This document shows, in pieces, positions 33,226-40,066 of a stretch of DNA of 64,000 bases; the first letter of the stretch is position 1, and every line of letters begins with the position of its first letter. A program made the translations under genes and the position numbers. A model generated the notes under the pieces. It saw only the letters and a list, made by a program, of their open reading frames with translations. It had not been told where the DNA came from and ran no database searches. Origin of the DNA: Sediminibacterium sp. FEMGT703S (GTDB lineage: Bacteria; Bacteroidota; Bacteroidia; Chitinophagales; Chitinophagaceae); contig PGCO01000004.1 in the NCBI GenBank assembly GCA_002786355.1, positions 219,297-283,296 on the forward strand, written 5' to 3'.

Positions 33226-34086
33226 ATGGCATTAAATCTTCAAACATTAAGAACTAGGGCAATTACTGCGGTGGTATTTGTAATAGTGATGTTGGCTGGA
33301 CTCTTTTATAATCAGTGGAGTTTCTTGGTTTTGTTTACGATCATTATGGTTGGTTGTTTAGTTGAATTCCATCAGTTAATGGGGAAGATAAACGCAACTT
33401 ATGCTGGCGCTCCTATCATTTATAAATCACAAAATATACTTGGAAGTTTTTGGGTGATGCTCATCATTGCGGGCAAGGGTACACTGTATCAATCGTTGCC
33501 GCTTTGGTATTGGGGCTCATTCATTATTTATATACTTATCATTGTTTTGTTGGTCACCATTTTTTTCTATAGGCCAAAGTTGGGTTATCCTGTTAATTTA
33601 TATTCGGCATTGGGTGTATTATATATTACCATTCCTTGTGCAATGATGATTGATTTGTACGATCATAGTGTACAATTTTTTAAAGGCCCAGATTGGATTT
33701 TACCCATGGTGATCATAGCGTCTATTTGGATTAATGATACCATGGCCTATTTAGTTGGTTCTTTAATTGGGAAAACACCTTTAAGCCCAATTAGTCCCAA
33801 AAAGACCAAGGAAGGTACTTATGGAGGTATGGTTTTAGCCGTAATTGTGGTAAGTGTAGCAGGTCATTTTTTTTGGAATCTACCTTATCAAACTTTAATA
33901 GCCATATCGCTAACGGCTGCCATTGCAGGTACTTTGGGCGATTTATTGGAAAGCAAAATCAAGCGAACTGCCGGTGTTAAAGACAGTGGAAGCTTTATGC
34001 CAGGTCATGGTGGATTTTTAGATCGATTCGACTCATTATTGATTGCAGTTCCAGCAGTTTGGATTGTTTTATTTCTTTTTTTCTAA
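33226..34086 (+). CDS. cdsA: Phosphatidate cytidylyltransferase
   Basis: 286 residues with about eight membrane segments. The C-terminal CDS signature is unmistakable: GDLLESKIKRTAGVKDSG followed by PGHGGFLDRFDSLL (about residues 240-272). It makes CDP-diacylglycerol from phosphatidate and CTP in the inner membrane, the branch point to phosphatidylserine/ethanolamine. It lies between DUF2007 and psd. Confidence 0.95.
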   Translation: MALNLQTLRTRAITAVVFVIVMLAGLFYNQWSFLVLFTIIMVGCLVEFHQLMGKINATYAGAPIIYKSQNILGSFWVMLIIAGKGTLYQSLPLWYWGSFIIYILIIVLLVTIFFYRPKLGYPVNLYSALGVLYITIPCAMMIDLYDHSVQFFKGPDWILPMVIIASIWINDTMAYLVGSLIGKTPLSPISPKKTKEGTYGGMVLAVIVVSVAGHFFWNLPYQTLIAISLTAAIAGTLGDLLESKIKRTAGVKDSGSFMPGHGGFLDRFDSLLIAVPAVWIVLFLFF

Positions 34087-34105
34087 GAGTATCTTAATCG
34101 AACCA

Positions 34106-34113
34106 TACATTTG
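34106..34113 (+). promoter_or_regulatory. Candidate -7 element for psd
   Basis: TACATTTG, an exact TAnnTTTG match, 20 bases upstream of the psd ATG in the 47-base gap after cdsA. It suggests psd may also have its own promoter. Confidence 0.35.
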
Positions 34114-34133
34114 CACTTTAATTTTTTATATAT

Positions 34134-34790
34134 ATGACTATACATAGGGAAGGGTATAAAACTATTGCAATAACTGCTTTACTGTTTGGGGCTATCAACC
34201 TACTCTCATTCAGCTTCTTAAGTGCGTCATTTCCAACACTGGCAATGATCATTTTTGTAATTACATTGGCCTTGTTTCTTTTTATTATTTCATTCTTTAG
34301 AATACCTAATAGGGTTCATACTTTAGATGACAATAAGATCATTTGTCCTGCCGATGGTAAAGTAGTAGTAATTGAAGAAATAACCGATGTGGAATATTTC
34401 AAGGATAAGCGTATACAGGTGAGTATTTTTATGAGCCCAGCCAATGTTCACGTGAATAGATATCCGATGAATGGAGAAGTAACGTATAACCAATACCATA
34501 AAGGGAAGTACTTGGTTGCCTGGCATCCAAAGTCTTCAACAGAAAATGAGCGTTGGAGTGTAGCTGTGAAGAATCAACACGGGGAAATATTATTTAAACA
34601 GATAGCTGGTGCCTTAGCAAAAAGGATCTGTAATTATTCGGTTGTTGGCCAAAAAGCAACACAATGTGATGAATATGGCTTTATTAAATTTGGAAGTAGA
34701 GTAGATGTGCTATTGCCAATTGGAACAAAAGTAAATGTTGAGCTTAATCAGGTTGTACAGGGTGGGGTTACCGTTCTTGCAACTTGGTAA
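34134..34790 (+). CDS. psd: Phosphatidylserine decarboxylase proenzyme
   Basis: 218 residues, the short archaeal/Bacteroidota-type Psd. Two membrane segments cover about residues 12-60. The catalytic core has CPADGKVVVIEE, IFMSPANVHVNRYP with the conserved His, and the self-cleavage site FIKFGSRVDVLLP near residue 185, where the Ser becomes the pyruvoyl group. It converts phosphatidylserine to phosphatidylethanolamine. Follows cdsA. A phosphatidylserine synthase gene is not in the window. Confidence 0.93.
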   Translation: MTIHREGYKTIAITALLFGAINLLSFSFLSASFPTLAMIIFVITLALFLFIISFFRIPNRVHTLDDNKIICPADGKVVVIEEITDVEYFKDKRIQVSIFMSPANVHVNRYPMNGEVTYNQYHKGKYLVAWHPKSSTENERWSVAVKNQHGEILFKQIAGALAKRICNYSVVGQKATQCDEYGFIKFGSRVDVLLPIGTKVNVELNQVVQGGVTVLATW

Positions 34791-34874
34791 TCAATAGGTT
34801 AAGAAATTAACATAAATTCTTCGTCAAAATTGAACAGAATTAGTATTTTTAATAATAAATTAAAATTAAATCAT

Positions 34875-35078
34875 ATGAAAAAAGCGTTTTTATTCGCAAC
34901 AGCTGCCTTTTTAATGAGCGGTGTAGCATTTGCATACGGTGATGGAAAAAAATGTGCTAAAGGTAAAGAGTGTGCAAAAGATGGTAAGGAAATGAAGTGT
35001 GATATGAAAGGTAAAGAAATGAAAGATTGCTGTAAGAAAGATGCGGCAAAAAAACCAACAGAAACTAAAAAAGCATAA
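34875..35078 (+). CDS. Small secreted Cys/Lys-rich peptide
   Basis: 67 residues from the ATG at 34875, which gives a clean signal peptide (MKKAFLFATAAFLMSGVAFA, cleavage before YGDG). The 47-residue mature peptide is about one third Lys and has five Cys in the order C-x5-C-x8-C-x8-CC, with Met next to Lys and acidic residues. Such composition fits a periplasmic metal-binding peptide, but I know no named family. It has its own terminator. An upstream ATG at 34830 would spoil the signal peptide. Confidence 0.7.
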   Translation: MKKAFLFATAAFLMSGVAFAYGDGKKCAKGKECAKDGKEMKCDMKGKEMKDCCKKDAAKKPTETKKA

Positions 35079-35101
35079 TCAATCCCCCCAATTGTTACGT
35101 T

Positions 35102-35131
35102 CCCGTACTGATCTTTCAGTACGGGTTTTTT
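35102..35131 (+). terminator. Intrinsic terminator after the Cys/Lys-rich peptide gene
   Basis: A perfect 10-bp stem (CCCGTACTGA / TCAGTACGGG), TCTT loop, then six T. It lies 23 bases after the stop codon and just before the end of the convergent HAD gene. Confidence 0.9.
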
Positions 35132-35137
35132 ATTGCC

Positions 35138-35833
35138 TTAAAGAATTTGCGCTAATTCTTTTAAATGAAAAATAGTGTAAGTGGGCTGTATATGAGGAGC
35201 AGCATTTATATGATTTACAAATACAGTATCTAGTCCTGCATTAATTCCTCCTTGAATATCCGCATCTAAATTATCACCAATCATAATACTATTCTTTGTA
35301 CTTGCCCCTGTTTTATGGAGTGCGTATTCAAAAATTTCTTTATTGGGTTTCAAGCTATTGCTCACTTCTGATGTAATCATTTCGGTAAAAAAATGATCAA
35401 TATTACTTTTGGCTAATTTATGTTGTTGTACTTTTTCGAAACCGTTCGTAATTAAATGGAGGATATACCCTTTCTCCTGAAGGTATCCCAATATTTCATG
35501 CGTATATGGAAAGAGTTTGTTTTTATTGGGAAGAATGTCTAAAAATTCTACACCCATTGAGCGGGATAATTTTTCGTCTGCGAACTTAAAATCGAGCATG
35601 GCCAAATACATTCTTTTCCATCTTAGTTCATCTTGTTTAATTTGACCTTTCGCATATCTTTCCCAAAGCAAATGATTATGGTAGCTATAGCGCTCAAAAA
35701 ATTCATCAAAATGTTGAATTCCTTTTTGGTGTAATTGATTAATATCATATAAGTCTTTCAAGGCTTCTTTAGAGTTGGTATCAAAGTCCCAAAGTGTATG
35801 ATCTAAATCAAAAAATAAGTGCCTGTATTGCAT
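35138..35833 (-). CDS. HAD family hydrolase, YjjG-type nucleotidase
   Basis: 231 residues. HAD motif I is FFDLDHTLWDFDTN near residue 8 (nucleophile and general acid Asp), motif II is the Thr in HLITNGFEK, motif III a Lys in SLKPNKEIF, and motif IV MIGDNLDADIQGG. A helical cap lies between I and II. YjjG enzymes dephosphorylate pyrimidine nucleotides, including damaged ones. The family match by length and the DHTLWDFDTN opening is good, but other phosphatase activity is possible. It diverges from the SDR gene with a symmetric promoter region. Confidence 0.85.
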   Translation of the reverse strand: MQYRHLFFDLDHTLWDFDTNSKEALKDLYDINQLHQKGIQHFDEFFERYSYHNHLLWERYAKGQIKQDELRWKRMYLAMLDFKFADEKLSRSMGVEFLDILPNKNKLFPYTHEILGYLQEKGYILHLITNGFEKVQQHKLAKSNIDHFFTEMITSEVSNSLKPNKEIFEYALHKTGASTKNSIMIGDNLDADIQGGINAGLDTVFVNHINAAPHIQPTYTIFHLKELAQIL

Positions 35834-35837
35834 TGTG

Positions 35838-35854
35838 TAAAGTTAGTAACTTTA
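35838..35854. promoter_or_regulatory. Symmetric divergent promoter palindrome
   Basis: TAAAGTTA-G-TAACTTTA is a perfect 17-base palindrome. Each half read outward is TAACTTTA, one base from the -7 consensus TAnnTTTG. The HAD ATG (minus) and the SDR ATG (plus) each lie exactly 4 bases beyond it, so both genes would be leaderless. Confidence 0.4.
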
Positions 35855-35858
35855 GTAG

Positions 35859-36557
35859 ATGAATATAGTAGTAACTGGCGCATCTAAAGGGATTGGAAAA
35901 GCTATTGCCGAAAAATTTGCTATAGAAGGCAATACCCTATTGCTCTGTAGCAGGGGCGAAAAAAGTTTGTATGATACCGTAAATGAATTGCAAACTGCTT
36001 ACCCCAATAGTATAATTAAAGGAATGTCTTGCGATATGGCCAATAAAGATGAAGTATTGGCATTTGCGGAATGGTGTTTAAAGTATGGAACGCCAGACAT
36101 TTTGGTTAACAATGCTGGGCAGTTTATTCCAGGGAGTATTCACAATGAAGCAGAAGGCGTTTTAGAGCAAATGATTCAAACCAATTTGTATAGTGCATAT
36201 TATTTAACTAGAGCATTGTTGCCTATAATGATTCAAAACTGCGCAGGTCATATTTTCAATATCTGTTCAATTGCTTCATTAAATGCTTATGCAAATGGGG
36301 GTAGTTATAGTATTAGTAAATTTGCTTTATTAGGGTTTAGTAAAAATCTGCGCGAAGAATTAAAACCCAAGGGCATAAAAGTTACTTCAGTAATGCCTGG
36401 TGCAACATTAAGTGCAAGTTGGGATGGCTTTGAGATAGATCCCAATAGAATTATGGAAGTGAATGATGTTGCTGAAATGGTTCTTGCTGCTTCAAAACTT
36501 TCTCCAATGGCCGTAGTTGAAGACATTGTGATGCGACCTCAGCTGGGAGATTTGTAA
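35859..36557 (+). CDS. SDR family oxidoreductase
   Basis: 232 residues of the classical short-chain dehydrogenase fold. Cofactor motif TGASKGIGKAIAEKF at the N-terminus, NNAGQF near residue 87, catalytic Ser in CSIASLNAY and YxxxK in SYSISKFAL near residue 152. Arg in LCSRGEKS after the second strand suggests NADP use. Substrate unknown. It diverges from the HAD gene. Confidence 0.9.
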   Translation: MNIVVTGASKGIGKAIAEKFAIEGNTLLLCSRGEKSLYDTVNELQTAYPNSIIKGMSCDMANKDEVLAFAEWCLKYGTPDILVNNAGQFIPGSIHNEAEGVLEQMIQTNLYSAYYLTRALLPIMIQNCAGHIFNICSIASLNAYANGGSYSISKFALLGFSKNLREELKPKGIKVTSVMPGATLSASWDGFEIDPNRIMEVNDVAEMVLAASKLSPMAVVEDIVMRPQLGDL

Positions 36558-36629
36558 ATTTAAAAATGTCGTTTTTTTACCACTAAGTATGGAAGTTTTC
36601 GTTGCAGCTTTAGGTTAAATATCTAAAGT

Positions 36630-37187
36630 ATGAAACGGAAAGAATTTTTAGCCAAAACAGCCATGTTATTGCCCTCTGCAGCAATCATGGGGAATTTAGT
36701 AGCACAAAAAGCTACTCCCAAAAAAACCAAGCCCTTTATAGTAGATGCAGGGAAAGCTAGGTTTGGTGAAGTAGTTAAATTTTTAGGAGTACATCCCAAT
36801 GATTTGAAAATTTCATCGAAGGACACCAATGGGCATTTGTCTGTTTTTGATTATGTGGGTACTGCTAAAGTAGGACCTATGTTGCATGTTCATTTGGAAC
36901 AAGATGAAATATTTACCATAATTGAAGGTAGTTATCGTTTTGTAGTTGGTAATGAAACATATATTTTAAATGCAGGGCAAACCATTTTTCTGCCCCGAAA
37001 TATTCCGCACACATGGATACAGTTAACCGACTATGGAAGGATGATCTATTTTTTACAGCCAGCTGGTAAAATGGAAGAGTTTTTTAGTGTAATGAATAAA
37101 ATGACTAGCAGACCAACCGAAGAAGAAATGGATAAAATTCATGCCGCACATGGAATGAAAGTAGTAGGACCACCACTGAGCTTATAA
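36630..37187 (+). CDS. Exported cupin-domain protein
   Basis: 185 residues. The N-terminus (MKRKEFLAKTAMLLPSAAIM, then NLVAQ) looks like a signal peptide with a Tat-like KRKEFL. A single cupin domain follows: motif 1 HVHLEQDEIFTIIEGSYRF near residue 90 and motif 2 FLPRNIPHTWIQL near residue 122, with the His/Glu metal set. The function is not set by sequence; candidates are dioxygenase, isomerase or sensor. It lies 22 bases before an AraC-type regulator gene and may be regulated with it. Confidence 0.78.
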   Translation: MKRKEFLAKTAMLLPSAAIMGNLVAQKATPKKTKPFIVDAGKARFGEVVKFLGVHPNDLKISSKDTNGHLSVFDYVGTAKVGPMLHVHLEQDEIFTIIEGSYRFVVGNETYILNAGQTIFLPRNIPHTWIQLTDYGRMIYFLQPAGKMEEFFSVMNKMTSRPTEEEMDKIHAAHGMKVVGPPLSL

Positions 37188-37209
37188 TTTAGTTGTAAAT
37201 TGGATAAGC

Positions 37210-38055
37210 ATGATTCTAAAGGATTTTCTTCCTGCACCTGATGTACAATCATATGTACAACTTTTTCGGATTGTTCATTTAGAATTTTCCAAGGGAGAAA
37301 CCATTCCTATAAAAGCGTATCCTCCAAGACCAGAGCAGTGTTTAGCATTTTATCCTTATGATAAAGAAATAGTACAATATGCTGGTTCTAATAAAGAAGT
37401 CCATCATTTACCTGTTGTGTTATATGGCCAGTTTACCCAAGTAACTAATCGATTGATTGGTCATCAGTTCTTGGTTTTTCAAATTGTTTTTTTACCAGGG
37501 GCGCTTTATCAATTAACAGGAATGCCTTCTAGTGAATTAGTCAATGAGTATTTAGATGGCAGTATTTTTTTTGGTAATCAAGTGCATGAAGTAAATGAAC
37601 AATTGCATGAAGCTAAAAACTATGATCATATGATTGCTATTGGCAATCAGTTCATCCGAACGTTAATGGCTAAATCAATAAAACCAATTCTGCCTATTGA
37701 TTGGGCATGTGTTCAACTATTAAATAAAACCAGTCCATTGAGTATTGATCAAATTGCTCGGCAAGCTTGTTACAGTGCTAGACAATTAGAAAGAAAATTT
37801 AAAGAAAGAACTGGTGTGAATCCGAAGCTTTTTATGCGAATCATCCGATTTGATAATGCTTTTCGTCAAAAAAATAGTCACCCTTCAATGGATTGGTTAA
37901 GAATAGCTATAGAATGTGATTACCACGACTACCAGCATTTGGCAAAAGACTATAAAGATTTTACGCAGTTAAGTCCCAATCAATTTCATCTAATTGAAGA
38001 TAAGGCACCTGAAAGAAAGTTTGGATTGAACGAAGGTTTTTATAAGGACAAATAA
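37210..38055 (+). CDS. AraC family transcriptional regulator
   Basis: 281 residues. The N-terminal half (about 1-160) is the DUF6597-type ligand or dimerisation domain. The C-terminal 100 residues are the double helix-turn-helix of AraC/XylS: LSIDQIARQACYSARQLERK, then FKERTGVNPKLFMRIIRFDNA, and a second HTH ending near LSPNQF. Cytoplasmic DNA-binding regulator. Adjacent cupin or flavin-reductase genes are candidate targets; no operator is visible. Confidence 0.9.
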   Translation: MILKDFLPAPDVQSYVQLFRIVHLEFSKGETIPIKAYPPRPEQCLAFYPYDKEIVQYAGSNKEVHHLPVVLYGQFTQVTNRLIGHQFLVFQIVFLPGALYQLTGMPSSELVNEYLDGSIFFGNQVHEVNEQLHEAKNYDHMIAIGNQFIRTLMAKSIKPILPIDWACVQLLNKTSPLSIDQIARQACYSARQLERKFKERTGVNPKLFMRIIRFDNAFRQKNSHPSMDWLRIAIECDYHDYQHLAKDYKDFTQLSPNQFHLIEDKAPERKFGLNEGFYKDK

Positions 38056-38083
38056 GGGTATATATTTTTACTGCTTCAACTTG

Positions 38084-38974
38084 TTAATCTAATGTACCCG
38101 AAAGTAATATCTGCCAAGCTTCCTGTACTTTTTCTTGATTCAATAGCTCGGCTGCATATTTATGTAATTCCTGTTCCATTTCATTGGGGTTGATGGCATA
38201 GTATTGAATAATATTTTTTAAGCGATCATCATGAAATGCTGGATCAATAGAAGGCAATTCGTTTACATTGCCTAATTGACCTAAGTGATTACCTGTTAAA
38301 ATAGAACTGTTCTTGATACTGCTAGGAATTGCATCAATGCCAATACCCAATGCTGTATTGGGCTTAGCAACCTTAAATAAATTATGACTATCTACTTTAC
38401 AATACCAATCTCCACCTAGTCTTGCAACTAGTTCTAATTTGGTTTGATCAATCATTGTACCTTCTTCATTCAGAATAGCATCGTCTATATGCATGCAAAG
38501 CACTTCTGCAATGACTAATTGACCTGCGCCTCCTTGTTCACCCAAGCTTTTTACTTCGTTTATTTTACACTCTAATTTTATTTTAGCTTCTTTAACCATA
38601 GGAGGTTGAACCATTGTTGCTGTTTCTTTGGTAAAGCCTGCTTTTATAAATTCATCTGTCCCTTTGGGATACTCGCAACTAGACAAACTCATTTGTTGTA
38701 CCATACTATAATCCACGATATTGATTACACATTCTGGTACAGCCAGTACATTCTCTAAAGTGTGTTTGGTGGTATTATCTCTACCTCTTCTTGCAGGTGA
38801 GAAAATAACTATTGGAGGGTTTGAAGAAAATAGGTTAAAAAAACTAAAAGGACTCAAATTAATATTACCTGCTTCATCAATTGTACTTGCAAAACAAATA
38901 GGTCTAGGGGCAATTGCGTGTTGCAACCATGCTTGTTTTTGCATTATCGGTAACTCAGATAAAACTATTTTCAT
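38084..38974 (-). CDS. Flavin reductase family protein
   Basis: 296 residues. The FMN-binding split-barrel of the flavin reductase/DIM6 family covers about residues 10-200: HAIAPRPICFASTIDEAGNINLSPFSFFNLFSSNPPI and the VINIVDYSMVQQMSLSS segment are diagnostic. About 90 extra residues at the C-terminus are longer than the minimal family. It lies 9 bases downstream of the FAH-family gene, so the two are likely co-expressed in aromatic acid breakdown. No partner monooxygenase is in the window. Confidence 0.85.
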   Translation of the reverse strand: MKIVLSELPIMQKQAWLQHAIAPRPICFASTIDEAGNINLSPFSFFNLFSSNPPIVIFSPARRGRDNTTKHTLENVLAVPECVINIVDYSMVQQMSLSSCEYPKGTDEFIKAGFTKETATMVQPPMVKEAKIKLECKINEVKSLGEQGGAGQLVIAEVLCMHIDDAILNEEGTMIDQTKLELVARLGGDWYCKVDSHNLFKVAKPNTALGIGIDAIPSSIKNSSILTGNHLGQLGNVNELPSIDPAFHDDRLKNIIQYYAINPNEMEQELHKYAAELLNQEKVQEAWQILLSGTLD

Positions 38975-38983
38975 AAAACAGGA

Positions 38984-39991
38984 TTAAATTTTCTTTTTAG
39001 CCAAAATAGAAAAATCATCTTCGTCTTTCACAATGGTATTACTCAGTTTGCCTAATCCAGTAATTTCCATTTCAACTACATCACCAGCCTGCAACCATTG
39101 TTCTTGGTAATTAGGATCATTCAATTTACCTGTTCCATTTAATTCTAAAAAGCAACCAGTGCCTACGGTTCCACTTCCAATTACATCTCCTGCTTGAATG
39201 TTTACGCCATAAGAACAACGTTCTATAATTTCAGCAAAAGTCCAATCCATATCTCCTACATTACCCTCGCTTACTTGAACGCCATTTACCCAACATTTCA
39301 TATTCAGGTTCCAGCTTTTTCCCACATGACCTTCTTTTGTTGGAATTTCAAATTGTTCCAATTCGTCTAGTGTAACCAAACATGGTCCAATCACAGTAGA
39401 AAAATCTTTTCCTTTGGCTGGTCCTAAGTTCAATAACATTTCTTCCATTTGCAATCTTCTTGCACTCATATCGTTCATAATCATTAAACCGCCAATATAT
39501 TGGTCGGCATGTTCTGCTCTGATATTTCTACCATTTTTGCATATCACGATGGCAGCTTCTAATTCAAAGTCTAGTTTTTCAAAATGATCCGGCATACAAA
39601 CAATATCACCAGGTCCTTGTACGCTATGATGATTGGTAAAATAAAAAATAGGGTATTGATCAAATTCTGGAATCATGTCTACTTTTCTATTTCTTCTTGC
39701 AGCAGCCACATGTTGTCTAAATGCATATCCGTCTCTGCATGAAGTTGGGAAAGGTACTGGCGCCAAAAGCAGGGCTTCTTCTATGGGCAACCCTCTGTCT
39801 TTGCTTAAACGACCAGATTTTATAGCTGCTTCTGTTTGTTGGGCAATCGGAAACATATCATCCCAATAATGAAGAAACATATTCATACTATTGGGTAATT
39901 CAGGATGCATAGCATCGCAGTCGAATAATAATCCATCAACTAAAAATGCCAGTTGATCATGTCCGTTAGATAAATAAGAAACAAGCTTCAT
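38984..39991 (-). CDS. Fumarylacetoacetate hydrolase family protein
   Basis: 335 residues from the ATG at 39991 (MKLVSYLSNGHDQLAFLVDG). The catalytic FAH domain from about residue 90 has FYFTNHHSVQGPGDIV, EAAIVICKNGRNI with the metal-binding Glu, GLMIMNDMSARRLQ and GSGTVGTGCFLEL. FAH cleaves fumarylacetoacetate in tyrosine/homogentisate breakdown; related members act on other diketo acids. It lies upstream of the flavin reductase gene. hmgA, hpd and maleylacetoacetate isomerase are not in the window, so the role is probable but not certain. Confidence 0.85.
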   Translation of the reverse strand: MKLVSYLSNGHDQLAFLVDGLLFDCDAMHPELPNSMNMFLHYWDDMFPIAQQTEAAIKSGRLSKDRGLPIEEALLLAPVPFPTSCRDGYAFRQHVAAARRNRKVDMIPEFDQYPIFYFTNHHSVQGPGDIVCMPDHFEKLDFELEAAIVICKNGRNIRAEHADQYIGGLMIMNDMSARRLQMEEMLLNLGPAKGKDFSTVIGPCLVTLDELEQFEIPTKEGHVGKSWNLNMKCWVNGVQVSEGNVGDMDWTFAEIIERCSYGVNIQAGDVIGSGTVGTGCFLELNGTGKLNDPNYQEQWLQAGDVVEMEITGLGKLSNTIVKDEDDFSILAKKKI

Positions 39992-40009
39992 GCACGTATA
40001 ATTTGGATG

Positions 40010-40017
40010 CAAAAATA
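40010..40017 (-). promoter_or_regulatory. Candidate -7 element of the FAH-family operon
   Basis: Reads TATTTTTG on the minus strand, an exact TAnnTTTG match 18 bases before the ATG at 39991. No -33 TTG at standard distance was found. Confidence 0.4.
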
Positions 40018-40066
40018 GGTTAAAAAACCCTGTAGGACGCTGTATCTTTAAAGCATAATTGCCAAT

